From NCBI GenBank assembly GCA_032164295.1, contig JAJHTX010000007.1, positions 1,524,501 through 1,588,500 of the forward strand: a stretch of 64,000 nt of DNA, in the 5' to 3' direction. The position numbers were made by a program, and so were the translations under genes. Of the stretch, positions 20,536 to 31,678 are shown piece by piece. Origin of the DNA: Inonotus obliquus (lineage: Eukaryota; Basidiomycota; Agaricomycetes; Hymenochaetales; Hymenochaetaceae). The notes under the pieces are model-generated. The model saw only the letters and a program-made list of their open reading frames with translations. It ran no database searches and had not been told where the DNA came from. Numbering within the stretch: the first letter of the stretch is position 1; each line of letters starts with the position of its first letter.

Positions 20536-22916
20536 TCAACTCTCCTCCGCAGGCACAGGCAGCGCAACAACAACAACACATGCAGCAACGCAAAGTAATG
20601 CCGCAAGACATGCTGCTCGCACAACAATCTCCCATTGCGCTCGTGCCACCACGGGAGCAAGTACACGGGTCACAGGTCCAAACGCAGGTACGCGCGACTC
20701 AAGTGCACATCGCGTCTGCCAGGCCGCGCTACTTGCCCGAGAACCGAAGCTCTTGCCCTCAGACTCTTTGGTGTGATAATAAGGCGAAAGATTATCGAAA
20801 GTGTTGTATGATGATGAGGGAGTATGGTGTCGAGGATGGAAGAGCGAGAAGAGCCGAGGGATCCGATAGAAGAAAGGTAGATGCGAGCGCGAGTTATGAC
20901 CTCGCCAACTTGTTCTTCGTCGCTCAGAAGTCGAGTTCGCAGCATCAGTTCTGGAGACTTTTTCACACAGGCCTGCGGCATCGTCCGTCCGCGCAGGTGA
21001 AACTGGGCTCATTTCAGTCCCCGTCCCGTTCGCAGAGTTCAAACCTAATCCAAAAGCGGAAGATGGTGAAGGTAGTATTAATAACCCCTTCTCATCCGGC
21101 ATTCCAATAGCAGCACTTGTATCGACGTAGACCTCGGGAGCGCGGTGCCGAGTAGTGGGCACAGACGCAGCCGGAGCAGGTGGTGCCGGTGCTGTTGGCG
21201 GAACAGGCAGTGCGTCGAAATCAAACTTCCCTAACGGCTGTTTCGCAACTGGCACCGCAGCTTCCAGGTCTCCCGGACTTGAGAAAGACTCGGAGCGTGA
21301 GTGAGATCGACAATGTTTACGCGCACGTATGGAGTCGTCATCCGAGTAAGGGTACGCCGGAATGAACGGAGCCGTCGGGATTTGCATCGTTTGTGTTTTT
21401 GGTGGAGCAGGGAACGAAGCAGCCGCAGGTGCCGGTGCAGACGTCGAAGGTCCGGCAATAGATGTAGTTTGACCCGCCGGAGGTGCAGCGGAGGACGAAA
21501 CCTGCCCTGTAGACCCGTTAGCAGACCCGTTCGCAATCAATGCAAGTGCTGCATTGACAACTGCAGGATCGTCTTCTGCTGCTGTATCAGGTGGTGGCAT
21601 CGCGGGCGAGATGTAAATCCCGTGGTCACTTGCAGTACTCATTCCGTCTTCCTCGCCGTCTTCGTCCACGTAACTCTCGTCATCTGACGTGTATGCGGGG
21701 ACGGACCGTGTTTCAGAATCCGCGTAGAAGCTGTTGCTTCCTTGCCCGTGTGGAAAAACAAGGCTAGATGTGCCCCCGCGGCTCTTTAGCGATGAGATGG
21801 AGATTGTGTGCGCGTGTGTTGTCGTATATGAACTCTGTGTACCTGTAAAGTTTGTGTCGGTAGTGGTAGTTGTAGAAGATCCATAAGAGAGCGATGGAGT
21901 ATTCGGCGGAATGCGAATCGCAATCTTGGGTGGTGCAGTCAATGCTCGTACAGGTCGCGTTGGGACGACTATTTGAGCCCGCGGTTTTGATTCGTACTGT
22001 GTCAATATTGTCGGTGGTGGTCGCACCAACTCAAACCTGCAGAAATCATTAACATTTCGGCAGGCATGAAAAATTTTCGGACGCACTTGCGAAGCTGTCG
22101 AAAGTCACCAAAGATGTAAATCATCATGCATATGCCGCGAAGACTGGCAATAAGGATTGTGAGGCCGAACCAGAGTCCGGGTAAAATAACCAGTCGTTCC
22201 CATCGGCTCTGAGAGCGAGTAAAATTGACAGCAAGAGGCGGGATGGTTCCGACGAGAAGGAAGAAGATGCCGGCAGCGATACCACATGCAGCGCGATACT
22301 TTCCGACGTTACTATACGCCGCTCGAACACACCTCGCCAAACTTGCCCGCAACGCCTCTTCCACGTGCGCGCGAGCGGGTGCCAAAACTGCTGGGTCGGG
22401 ATGGCCACTGACGACGGATAGAGCATCGAAGAGAGCGGGAGGAAGGGAGAGTTCGTATGGTGCGCCGGGGACGAGGAAGGTCTCGCGGGCGCGGGAGAAG
22501 AAGAGTGCGAGCGCGGGTGAGGTAGGAGTGGTCACTGACCACGCGACACGATACGCTGCCGTTGGAGCATGTGCCGCACCACGCCCATGTCTATTCTTTG
22601 CCTCTCGAGCACGGACTTTTGCAATCCACCGATCGTACTTTGCGGTATACTCTCGAAGCCAAAGAATGAAATAAAGATTTTCAACGGACTGCTCTACGTA
22701 GAGTAACCATTCTTCAAAGTCCTTGAGTGAGAGAGGGGGTAGATGTTTACGATCGAGGACGTCTTCGAGACGGACGTCGAATATTGGAGTGAGACCGAAT
22801 GAGCGGACCTTGCCGACGGCTGCGGGTGGGGAACATAGACGGCGGGGGAGAGAGAAGAGACCGCGGAGAGTGAAACGGGAAAGTCTTGGCTGAGTGTGTA
22901 TGAAGGAGGAGGACAT
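20536..22916 (-). CDS. RAX1-like RGS-domain membrane protein
   Basis: Two exons, 22916-22087 and 22036-20536 (donor GTGCGT, acceptor TCTGCAG), give 776 aa. An RGS-like region spans roughly residues 45-190 (LKDFEEWLLYVEQSVENLYFI; LFFSRARETFLVPGA). Two hydrophobic spans follow at about 210-230 and 240-265, then a long Ser/Ala/Pro-rich, acidic linker, and a last transmembrane span near the C-terminus (IVVRAACLAALLCVAACVVV). An RGS domain followed by spaced membrane helices is the layout of yeast Rax1, a polarity or bud-site landmark protein. G-protein regulation in this fungus is an inference. Its 3' part is duplicated at 16313-16716. A second frame is open over 20670-20981, but the chosen frame carries the conserved final helix. 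Confidence 0.75.
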
Positions 22917-23596
22917 GGCTGAGAGTGGGGGGAGTAGACTCGAGTAGAGGAGGGCATTATTATATCTAAAGATAGCACAGTGGGAACCGAATCTCTTCCT
23001 AGTTTGACAGCTTCCATACAACACATCACGTGGAATTCATTAAACTTTTAGATAGATAAATATGACTTATGTCATGCTTCCTTCTTGCTTCCGTCCAGAC
23101 ATCTAGACGCACTTCGCACCCGGCAGCGGCGGCATGATACAACTTCCTTTGAGATTTATTACACTCGGAGCTTTCGGTGATATATACAGCGATCTGCACC
23201 TGTCTCCGTCATACCTGATCCACATCCCGTCTTCCATTCTCCAGCGTGGACTCGGATGATGCTTTAGCCTACAAGTTCTATTTCCCTGTAACACAAGTGC
23301 ATATGCTTGGTCATCAAAGGGTCACCGCTAAAAGTCAAAGGCTTTGGCAGAGCGTCGTTCGTCGCTCTGGTCTGCGGTCTGCTGTACGACTTGACTGTCA
23401 ACTATATGTATGTACTACCGCCGGCATGTGATTATCTCCTCGACTGCCAAAGCGACTTTACCACCGGGCCAGGCACACTTACTTTCGAGTCACGAACATC
23501 ATAGCATCACTGGCAATCATGCGTCATCAAACTCAGGGATTACGTCACTCAGTCTCATCTCAAGGTATAGTAGTATCCTTTACACTAGCACTGGCG
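22917..23596. other. no gene seen
   Basis: The upstream region of the RAX1-like gene and the 3' flank of the amidohydrolase gene. Small frames only. Confidence 0.4.
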
Positions 23597-25173
23597 TCAA
23601 CGACAACTCCACATCGATCTCTTCCGCCAAGCTACAACCCTCCCGTCTTTAATCGTCGTTCGCTCAAAACTCGGGTTCAGTACCGCGGATTGTACGGAGT
23701 GGTTGTTATGTAGGATGACGAAATCCGCTCGAGAGCCTGTGGATGGTACTAATGAATCGTTTGGTGGTTCAGGAAGGCCTATTGCGGTTTTTGATCCTGT
23801 TGAAACTGCTTTCTATATTTAAGGCGAAATGAATCATTTATCCAGATAAAAGAGAGGCAGAGAAATTACGGAGGGTACTCACTAATAGACGCCTACATCC
23901 ATCAAGAGTCCCATCTTGATATACAGCAACACCCAATGGACACAGCCCAAGAGGATCCGGAGTACCTTGTGGCGTAAAAGCATTCCCAACATTATTAACG
24001 CTCATCACTACATTCAATCCAAAATCCCTTCCTAATTTACAAACATCCAACGTTCCGCGTACTGGCGATCCAGAGAACCGATCCCGACCCATCATGTACA
24101 AATCGCTCTGAGGAAGTCCGACGAAATAGATTGAAAGTGGAAGTGAGCTGGCTCCGAGGAGGATACGTTTTTGGAGAGAGGATAGTTGTGAGGGAGAGAA
24201 GAGCGTGAGACGCGTTGCGTGTCCGATTGTGATTATTTGGTTTGGCATGCGTTTTGTCCATTGTCGTTTGTGCAGTTCGTCGAGGAGGTGGTATATCAGT
24301 GGTTCTGGTTCTGAGTCGTTGTCTTTATCGTCATCGTCATCGTTATCGTTATCGGCTTCGGATTCGGATTCGGATTCGAGTTCGGTAGGTAACGGAGACA
24401 AATCATAATCCAAATGAAAATCAACATGTAAATTCGCCTGCATCGCACAATCGAGGACAAATCCTATATTCGCCCGTTGTCGTTTACGCGTACTCTCGAC
24501 GTACGGAGCAGATCCAACGACACTGATGTATTTCGCGTAGTTCGCGTCCTTCAGTACGTCTAAAACGATTGCCGTATTTTCTCCAGGTAAACAATCTGAA
24601 TCAGAGTCCTCATCCTCATCCTCGTCATGATATAAAGGATCTTGCATAAACACTGGAGCACAGCAAGGGTAATACCAATATTAGTATCATCTCAAATGCC
24701 CCGAATGCCCAATATTAAAAAGAATTGATTTCCATACCAGCAAGCTGTACATCACAAACTCCCCTCCAATCATTCTTCAGCTTGATCCCAGTCTCCAAAC
24801 ATGTTTTTCCAACGACACGATCGACTTCGACGTGTGCGCGCATGACGGTTACACCAGCTTCGAGACTTTCTCGTATAAGCCTGTCGCCCCGCGCGTACAA
24901 GTCGTCTTGTTGATGCTTGAACGACTGCTTGACGGCAGATGTTACCTTGAGGGCCTCTGAAAAGTCACTGCGAATAACGAGATCATGGTCGTAGTTGATG
25001 AAACTTGGACGTGTGTTTATGGACCTACCCAGTTATGAGAGGAGCACCTTTATCAAGGATGAAACACTTGTCGAGATGGATATGCGAATGACACAGTCTG
25101 CAGAAGAGAACGTAAAAAGGTCACTACATTAGATCGCGTAGCATGCAGCATATGGTGATGACATGAAAATGAC

Positions 25174-25210
<37 letters not shown>

Positions 25211-25417
25211 CGAAGGAAGTAATAGTCCACCTCGACCATCTACTACTACCACGCTCTCCGTCACCGACACCTTGTCATCGAGTTGACGAGAACATTCGTC
25301 GTAAGGCTTGATTTCGAGAACTTTATTTGCGTTACAGTAAACTGTATATGTTCCAGCATCTGAATCAGCGAGCCTCACGTTTCGAATCTCTAAGTTTGAG
25401 GTTGTGTTTGAGATCAT
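23597..25417 (-). CDS. cytosine-deaminase-like metal-dependent amidohydrolase with two apparent frameshifts
   Basis: Exons 25417-25212, 25097-25029, 24968-24738, 24652-23883 and 23813-23597. The protein has the amidohydrolase metal motif HSHIHLDKC right after exon 1, then GDFSEALKVTS, VTVMRAHVEVD, VDFHLDYDLSP, TIGHATRLTLF, GLPQSDLYMMGR and NNVGNAFTPQG, in the order of fungal cytosine-deaminase-type hydrolases (hydrolysis of ring or amide C-N bonds; exact substrate unknown). Two places need one base fewer: a run of five T before TCAGAGG (24960-24964 region) and a run of four A at about 23758-23761. Both are +1 in homopolymers, so assembly error or recent inactivation are both possible. An acidic Glu/Asp/Ser insert lies in the middle. 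It shares a 245-bp promoter with the dienelactone hydrolase. Confidence 0.75.
25174..25211. repeat. GATA microsatellite inside intron 1
   Basis: About nine GATA units. On the gene strand the repeat (TATC)n begins within the donor site GTATCTATC of intron 1 of the amidohydrolase, so repeat-length changes abut the splice site. Confidence 0.85.
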
Positions 25418-25662
25418 GATAGTAGAATAGTAGGAATGAATTGAAAGGCAGAGAAGTGAAGTGCAATCTGATTGGGCCAAGAGAAAGTCACGGGTAGTTC
25501 GAGGCACAAAAAGCACACAAATAATGATCTTGAAATACTCCCACCTCGTACTCGTAATACTCCCGCCCGGTCCCACCACGATGATAAAAAGGCATGTAAG
25601 AATAGGAACCATAGAACTCCCACACCAAAGCGTCAAACGCCCAACGCCCAGGACTTATCGAC
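25418..25662. promoter_or_regulatory. bidirectional promoter region
   Basis: 245 nt separate the start codons of the amidohydrolase (minus) and the dienelactone hydrolase (plus). No distinct TATA box was identified. Confidence 0.4.
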
Positions 25663-26942
25663 ATGAGCTTCCAACATTGCGAGCACTGTAAAGGCGGCTA
25701 CATCTTACCCGGACAACCAAAAGGCTCGATCCGCGAGGACGCATACTTCACAGCTGCCCCAGCAAACACTACTGGTACTGCATCAGATTCCGAGTCTGAC
25801 TCGGACTCGGACTCGGACAAGAAGGCAATCGTGCTTTTGACAGATATATTTGGCTTGCCGTTGGTGAATTCTAAGATTATGGCAGATAGGTTTGCTGAGA
25901 GTGTTGGTGTTGATGTATGGGTTCCTGATCAATTCGGCGGTGAGTACTTCACTTGTAGTGACGCTACTCCAAGTTGTAGCGTGACTCTTTCCGTTCATCC
26001 TGATCGTTCATTGTACATTTGTATTGTTCTTATAGGTTGGCCGATAGTTGAAGTGTCAGAGTTAGATGATAAACTCCCCCAAAGACCAGGCGAAAAGTTG
26101 TCCTTCGTAACGAAGCTCAGCTTCATCTGGTTGTTCGTCAAGCGCATTCCGCGACTATTTCACTCTCGACCTTCTGCCGTTGACCAACGTATCCACCCAG
26201 TTCGTCTTTGAAGTACCTCTGAACCGACATCCGACATCAACTCCTAATATGATATTCATTCTAGTTCATACAAAAACTTCGAGAGGAGAAAGGCTATACG
26301 AGGATCGGTGCTGTTGGGTGAGTTGAAAATCATCTTCACCTCACATCCCGAGCGAATAAGCTAAATACAGTGTACCAGGTATTGCTTCGGTGGTGCGTAT
26401 GAATATCAGGATAATGTATTAATACATCAACAATGACGGACGGGGTATTGATTTAGGTGGAACGACCATCCGTCTAGCATCAACGGACCTGATCAATTCA
26501 GCTGTTGTCGCCCACCCAGGTGCCTTTAGTGGCAATCTGATCTCGCAAATGAAAGTTCCCACATCATGGCAATGTGCCGAAGGCAAGCAGAGAATAGTAT
26601 TTTAGATTCTGAATAATTTCTCTGACGGGTTGCTTACCTCCCTCCAGAGGATTCGTCCTTTGGTCCAAAGTTACGTAGGGAAGCTGAGGCAATATTCGCT
26701 GGGCGGAGGGACAAGTCGGATTTTGTTGAGTATGAGTTTCATGATTACAAGGGTGAGGTTTTGGCTTGCCTTGCGAACTAGCTTTCGGTCTTCTTTACTG
26801 ACTAATGACTCGTGTGCGGGCTGGCTGTACAGGAACCGTTCATGGCTTTGCTATACGCCCTAATCTGAACATCCCCGAATCCAAGGAGGGATATGAGAAA
26901 TCGTTTGAATCAACTGTCAATTGGTTCAAGAAGACTCTTTGA
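25663..26942 (+). CDS. dienelactone hydrolase family protein
   Basis: Seven exons (25663-25939, 26036-26199, 26265-26317, 26379-26392, 26457-26582, 26648-26752, 26833-26942) sum to 283 codons; all phases agree. It is an alpha/beta hydrolase with the DLH nucleophile motif GYCFGG (Cys167), an acidic residue in the CAEED segment (about 211-213) and the catalytic His in GTVHGFAIRPN (His250). DLH enzymes open cyclic esters such as dienelactones from aromatic breakdown; many fungal members have unknown substrates. The 14-nt fourth exon splits the nucleophile motif. Intron 5 starts with GC rather than GT (AAG|GCAAGC). Intron 2 uses a weak donor, GTTCGT. An Asp/Ser run (about residues 44-54) follows the N-terminus. 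Confidence 0.9.
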
Positions 26943-27060
26943 GGTTGCTCAGATACTCATTCCAGTTATGCTAGCTAGTAATTCTTCTTCTGATTCATCA
27001 CGGTTTTCTTTACTAAACTAAACTTTGAGGTCGAAGATTAGCTTGTCTATTTACAATTCG

Positions 27061-27494
27061 TCAGCCGTTTTCTGTTATCCTCGACGTAAGTATGCATTTG
27101 CATTTACCTGCTGTCTGTTCGGCCGTTGCAGCTTGATACTCTCGATGAGGTTTGGCTTCAACATACGCTTTCAAATCATCTTCATCCTTGAACGTCATTA
27201 TCACTCCTGCCAGTGGTGGAATAAATTGTCAATGAGATGAACGTTTATGTAAGCTACAAGCTCACCATCGTCCCATCCACCATCCCTGACATGCGGAACC
27301 TTCACCCCGCTAAGCAACTCCTGTATCTGAGGGACGGACCGTGACGATGAAAGTGAAATGATCCCATCTTTCCAAGCTTGTTTCTGCGCATCCGTAGCCC
27401 CTTCCGTGAACTTGATCAACACTAGAATCCCATCCAACATCAGATTTATACTACGTTGAATTATAGAAGTCGTACCTATGTGATAGATCGTCAT
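27061..27494 (-). CDS. stress-responsive A/B barrel (Dabb) domain protein
   Basis: Exons 27494-27476, 27421-27266 and 27206-27061, about 106 aa. The start reads MTIYHI|VLIKFTEGATDAQKQAW, then a conserved-looking VPQIQELLSGV and DGGWDDG|VIMTFKDEDDLKAY, the beta-alpha-beta layout of Dabb proteins of about 100 residues. These usually act as small dimeric barrels, some in stress response or small-molecule cyclisation; no substrate is suggested here. A 36-nt GT...AG stretch (27107-27072) could be read as a last intron but is a multiple of three and very short, so I read through it. Convergent with the DLH gene (118 bp apart) and divergent from CAP1. Confidence 0.75.
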
Positions 27495-27722
27495 GGGTGT
27501 AGCCTGGATACCTGGTTCTGCCAGTGGTTTCTCAGGCGAGTAGGCTACTAGACTGCAGACTGATTGCTGACTGTATGCACGCCGATCCTTCATTACCATA
27601 TCTAGCAGTATCGACTGTAAATCGTAAATCCATGCCATGCGCCGCGTTGCCGTTAGTTAGTGACTTGACTTGCGCGACTCGAAAGCACAACATCGACCCG
27701 ACCGACGAATCTACATTCTACC

Positions 27723-29139
27723 ATGGACCAGAAAGAACGTATTCAAGCTGCATCTAAGTTCCTTCTTCAATCTCCTCCGGGAGAGATAAACGATGTCCTC
27801 AACGGTAAGTCGCATTCGCTCTGTTTTTCGGTATTGCTGCTGGCTGAGGCTGAGGTTTGACTTGCGCTTGCTAGATGTACGGGATATCATCGCAGATGAC
27901 GAGGCGCTTCAAGCTGGTATCTTACCTTCGTTGGAGCAATACAATCTCGAACAATTTATCACTGCTGATGTTCCTGAGTGTGACTATCAAGTGCGTTCTC
28001 TTGTCTTTCGTCTTTCGTCTTCCGTCCTTCCGTCCTGTTATCGTTCGTCCTTCTTTATTTCTTCTTATGTGCTAAGTGCACCCATTACATGCGCCTAGGT
28101 GATCATCAGCGAAGTTGGGAGGATAAGGGATGCGCCAGAGGGAGAACCACGGTTTTTGGATCCTCGTTCAAAGACTTCGTTCGTATTCGACCATTTGAGA
28201 TTGGTGCGTACTCACATCGTAATGTCTAATGACAATCGAGAAACTAATAAGAATCCCACTCCCTCCCTCATCCCTGTTTTTGTAGGAAGCATCGGACCCA
28301 CAGCCGTATTCAGTCGATCAAGAGGCGGAAACTTTTCGGTCAGTAACAAGAAATAGCACCTTGGGTTCTTCGAAACTGATTTACTCTACTTTTCATGCTT
28401 GTGTAGCTTGGCATTGGAAAACGCAACTATAACCTATCTCGCCAACCACTTTGTCGAAGGTGTCACAACCGTCTTCTCAAGTCCCAATTCCACTTCCACG
28501 TCAAAATTCATCGTCCAAATCGTTGCGAACAAATATAATCCTCAGAATTTTTGGTAGGTACCTTCGTTTCTCAGGGTGGTGATGCTACCCTTGCCCTTTG
28601 CCCTTTGCGCCATTGCTGAATACGCCAAATGCAGGTCTGGCCGGTGGAGGTCGGAGTACAGGATAGACCTGGACTCACGAAACGTCGAGGGAAAGATTCT
28701 AGTCAATGTCCACTATTACGAGCAGGGTAACGTACGTTCCTCAAAACGCAGATCTTCAACACGGTTTGCTATATCCTCACCAATACATCTCAAGGTACAA
28801 CTCTCAACTACGCATAAAATCTCATTCGCATTACCACCCACCATATCTGCCTCTTCACCTCCCAACCAAGCAGCGGATAAGATGCTTGCGTTGATCGAGC
28901 ATGAGGAGGGAAAGTATCAAGCGGCGTTGAATAGTGCTTATCAGGAGATGTCGGAAAGGACATTCAAGGGTCTGCGGCGGGCTCTACCCTTGACGAGACA
29001 AAAATTAGATTGGGACAAGGTACGACTCACCCAAGTCTTTCTTGTACTGTGTAACTCGACCTCTTGTATTTTTAAGGTGTTGGGGTACAAGCTTGGTGCA
29101 GAGTTGACGGCAAGTCGAGGCGTTTTAGGCGGGTCGTAA
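27723..29139 (+). CDS. CAP1: F-actin-capping protein subunit alpha
   Basis: Eight exons (27723-27804, 27875-27990, 28099-28203, 28286-28338, 28407-28553, 28635-28731, 28795-29019, 29077-29139) give 295 aa, with phases agreeing throughout. The N-terminus (QKERIQAASKFLLQSPPGEI) and the C-terminal part (EHEEGKYQAALNSAYQEMSE ... FKGLRRALPLTRQKLDWDK) are hallmarks of the CapZ alpha subunit. Length matches the family (about 260-300 aa). Together with the beta subunit it caps barbed ends of actin filaments in cortical patches and endocytosis. The last exon ends in a TAA that overlaps a GTAAGT sequence; ending there fits the usual family C-terminus. Confidence 0.95.
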
Positions 29140-29472
29140 GTTTAAACTGAAAAGGTAAGTAACCTAGCTCACTATTGGTTTCGTAATATCCACTCACTCA
29201 TAATCTATCACGTCTTTGCGCAGTTGTAATATCTTTGTTGTTGTACACAATCCCGCGTCATACATAAGACACACTGAAACCTATGGAAGGACGAAACTCA
29301 ATCCAGCGTATGGCGTAAGATATAGAACTTCAGCTGACATTTTTCAATGCATAGTCATACTACAAATCATCATGTCATGTCTTGTCGTGCCAAAGGAAGA
29401 TGACAAGCATAAAACGATATGGAACTATACAATATCCTATGTATCTATCCACCTAAATTCTAAATCCCAAAT

Positions 29473-30628
29473 CTATTTCAAACCCAAACCCTCCTCAAAT
29501 TCCGAGTATCGTGCCAAATTATGATTCTGCATCGGCCCAACGGCGTGTTGCTGTTGATAAGCAGCCGCCTGGATCCCATTATTATTTATATCATTAGTAT
29601 ATCGCGGTGGACCGTTTGACATTTGGATATTCGCTGATCCCATAGCAGAGGCAGAGGCAGAGGCAGAATTCATTTGGTTGATCGGTGGACCCATCATAGG
29701 AGACGTCCCAGGCCCAGAGAACTGAGACGGAAGATTCAATCCAGGTGATATTCGACTAATAGGTTGACCCATCATAGAAGGACTTGGACTTGGTCCAGGT
29801 CCAGGTGATATCCGATTACTCGGTGTCCCCATCCCCATCATAGGCATGGGATTCAACCCAGGCGATACCCGATTGTTGTGTGGACCTGACATATGACTTG
29901 GACCAGGCGATATAGGCGACATAGGCGATATTCGATTATTCGGCGGTCCCGCCACGGGTGACATTCCAGGTGATACCTGGTAACCTGATGGTCCTGATAC
30001 AGATGGCATGCCATGATATTGCATCTGTGCGCTCATCCCGGTTCCAGTTGACATTTGGTTATTTGGCTGACCCGCTATAGTTCCCATCCCAGAGAAATGT
30101 GATGAAGGCCCTAATCCAGTAGACATCTGACCCATCGATGTTCCAGCCGCTGGACCCATCTGAGGGTATTGTGGTGGTTGTCCCGCCATAGCCACGTTGG
30201 GGATTTGCTGTGGCGAGCTGACGCGATAAGGAGGTGGAATTTGATTTGATCCAGCTGTACTGACTGAACGACGTGGAGCTCGAGTGTCGCCGAATTGATC
30301 GATATACGGAGGTGCTCTCGTCGTTCCATTGAAAGCATCAGACACTTTCGCATGAAATCCTATGCCACATAATACACACAATCAGTATTCCATTCTATTC
30401 GTCGAAACAGCTCAAACAAACAAGCAAGACGACGAAACACTTCCATCACTCACCTTTCTTCACCTTCTTATTCGACTGAACAGCACATACCGTCCAACAG
30501 GCATTACACCAAATCCTAGGTGGGAAGCGCGGTACGTGAGGGTTATAAACCTCTTCATGTTCTAGATTGCCATGCGTACACCAACGCGACGGATCCGACT
30601 CTTTCGTATCCGGGTTCCACTTACACAT
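29473..30628 (-). CDS. Cys-rich N-terminus with Pro/Met/Gly/Asn repeat tail, unknown function
   Basis: Exons 30628-30454 and 30359-29473 give 353 aa. Residues 1-60 hold cysteines spaced like a small metal site (C2, C17, then W-C-N-A-C-W-T-V-C at about 46-53) with a CTHG motif. The rest is low complexity: repeated NRISPG or NNRxSPG motifs alternate with MxGxP stretches, and there is a poly-Gln patch near the C-terminus. The overall look is a zinc-binding head on a disordered tail, common in fungal nuclear or RNA-granule proteins; that role is inference. No named domain recognised. Confidence 0.7.
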
Positions 30629-30639
30629 CTCGATTTAGT

Positions 30640-30988
30640 TCCTTTAGCCTTAGAGATGCTTGGCTTGGTGACGGAGCATTGGGGCATGAGATGGGACTTG
30701 CAATTGTAAAGTAGGACGTGGCACGAAATTGCATTTTACCTGCGAAGGGAACGGCGCAAAGTGATTATTTCGGGATAAGACGCCATGGGGATGTAAATGC
30801 AAAGTAGGGAAGTTCTAGATCCCGTGATTCGCGTACTTTCATACGTTCATGGTTAATTCGATAGATGGCCGTCCTATGGTAAATTAAAGCGAATAGGTAT
30901 TTCGGGGCGCACGCGTTATTTGTGTTGTGTTTACGCATCTGGTTCACGTGGGTCCTCCGCAACCATGATGTTTTAAACTTCATCAAAC
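30640..30988. other. no gene seen
   Basis: The 5' flank of the minus-strand gene and the left flank of the GST pseudogene. No supported frame. Confidence 0.4.
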
Positions 30989-31322
30989 ACGCTTGCTTTG
31001 GTACGCAAGCTCTCGGAGCGCATTCGTCAGCTCACCAAGAAGTTCGCACCGCCGGGGAAGACGCTTGCTGACATAGAACTGTATGGTAAAGAAAGGAAAG
31101 AAGCGTGAAGCAAGTTGTGCGAGGAATTCGACAAACTCGGAGAGTACGTCGAAGGGGAGATATCCTTCATCGGTGACAAGATTCGCTATTTTGATATTCA
31201 TGTGCTTGCGGTTCTCATTTCAATGAGGATAGTGTTTGGTGACGAAGTTCGAGAAGGAATTGGGATCTCGGCTGGCGGAAGATGAGTGAAGTTGGTGGAG
31301 ACTTGTACAGAGCTCATTAGAT
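30989..31322 (+). pseudogene. 3' fragment of a glutathione transferase gene
   Basis: Aligns with the last 45% of the GST genes at 32144 and 33609 (FAPPGKTLADIELYGKERKEA, EFDKLGEYVEGEISF). It carries TGA in place of TGG at 31106 and again at 31283, plus small deletions near 31245-31275. The GSH-binding N-terminal half is missing. It is the left, dead member of the tandem array. Confidence 0.88.
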
Positions 31323-31497
31323 GAATGATCCAAACCATCGTCGCTCAGCGCTCGCGGCTTCGAGAACGCGGAAAAATAATTATAGATGCTTCAGGAATCT
31401 GCCTTGCTGTCGAATTGTCGAATGAAACCTACGCGTCTGTCACAACTCACGTGAAGTGACCGATGCGAACTCACCGAGTGAGTCTCTCACGCGCGTG

Positions 31498-31678
31498 TAG
31501 GGCACCGTGCGTGTAGGGCACCGTGCGTATCCGTATAAAAGTACGGGTACGGGCGCGCCGAATATGATGATGGTAAGGTTCAGGCAAAGTCAAGGCCGTA
31601 CCCCTTAAAAATACGGCCGTATCTGTACCTGTCCTCTGTCCTAGCCCGTCCGTCACCGTATACGGTTACGGAGCCCTA
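31498..31678. mobile_element. 181-bp hAT-type MITE
   Basis: Bounded by inverted termini TAGGGCACCGT (left) and ACGGAGCCCTA (right). It is flanked by a perfect 8-bp direct repeat CGCGCGTG at 31490-31497 and 31679-31686, the hAT signature. The interior is TACGG/CCGTA-rich and partly self-complementary, with no ORF. The equivalent site in the neighbouring duplicate (near 33136-33150) lacks the insert. Confidence 0.88.

Larger units (their letters stand above)
17661..20966. repeat. segmental duplication, right (parental-looking) copy
   Basis: Counterpart of 13985-16720, about 600 nt longer because of extra simple-sequence tracts (ATATGAATATG near 19390; an AGGAAGTC array near 20090). The block ends inside the RAX1-like gene, which continues intact beyond it, so this copy is the likely source. 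Confidence 0.8.

Noticed and set aside
20670..20981. Alternative open frame in the RAX1-like gene (ELMLRTRLLSDEEQVGEV)
   Set aside because: It would need an implausibly short 31-nt intron or a frameshift to enter and leave, and the main frame leads directly to the conserved final membrane helix. It remains a weak possibility.
27072..27107. A 36-nt last intron in the Dabb gene
   Set aside because: A multiple of three, very short, and reading through gives the same stop codon; read-through is simpler.
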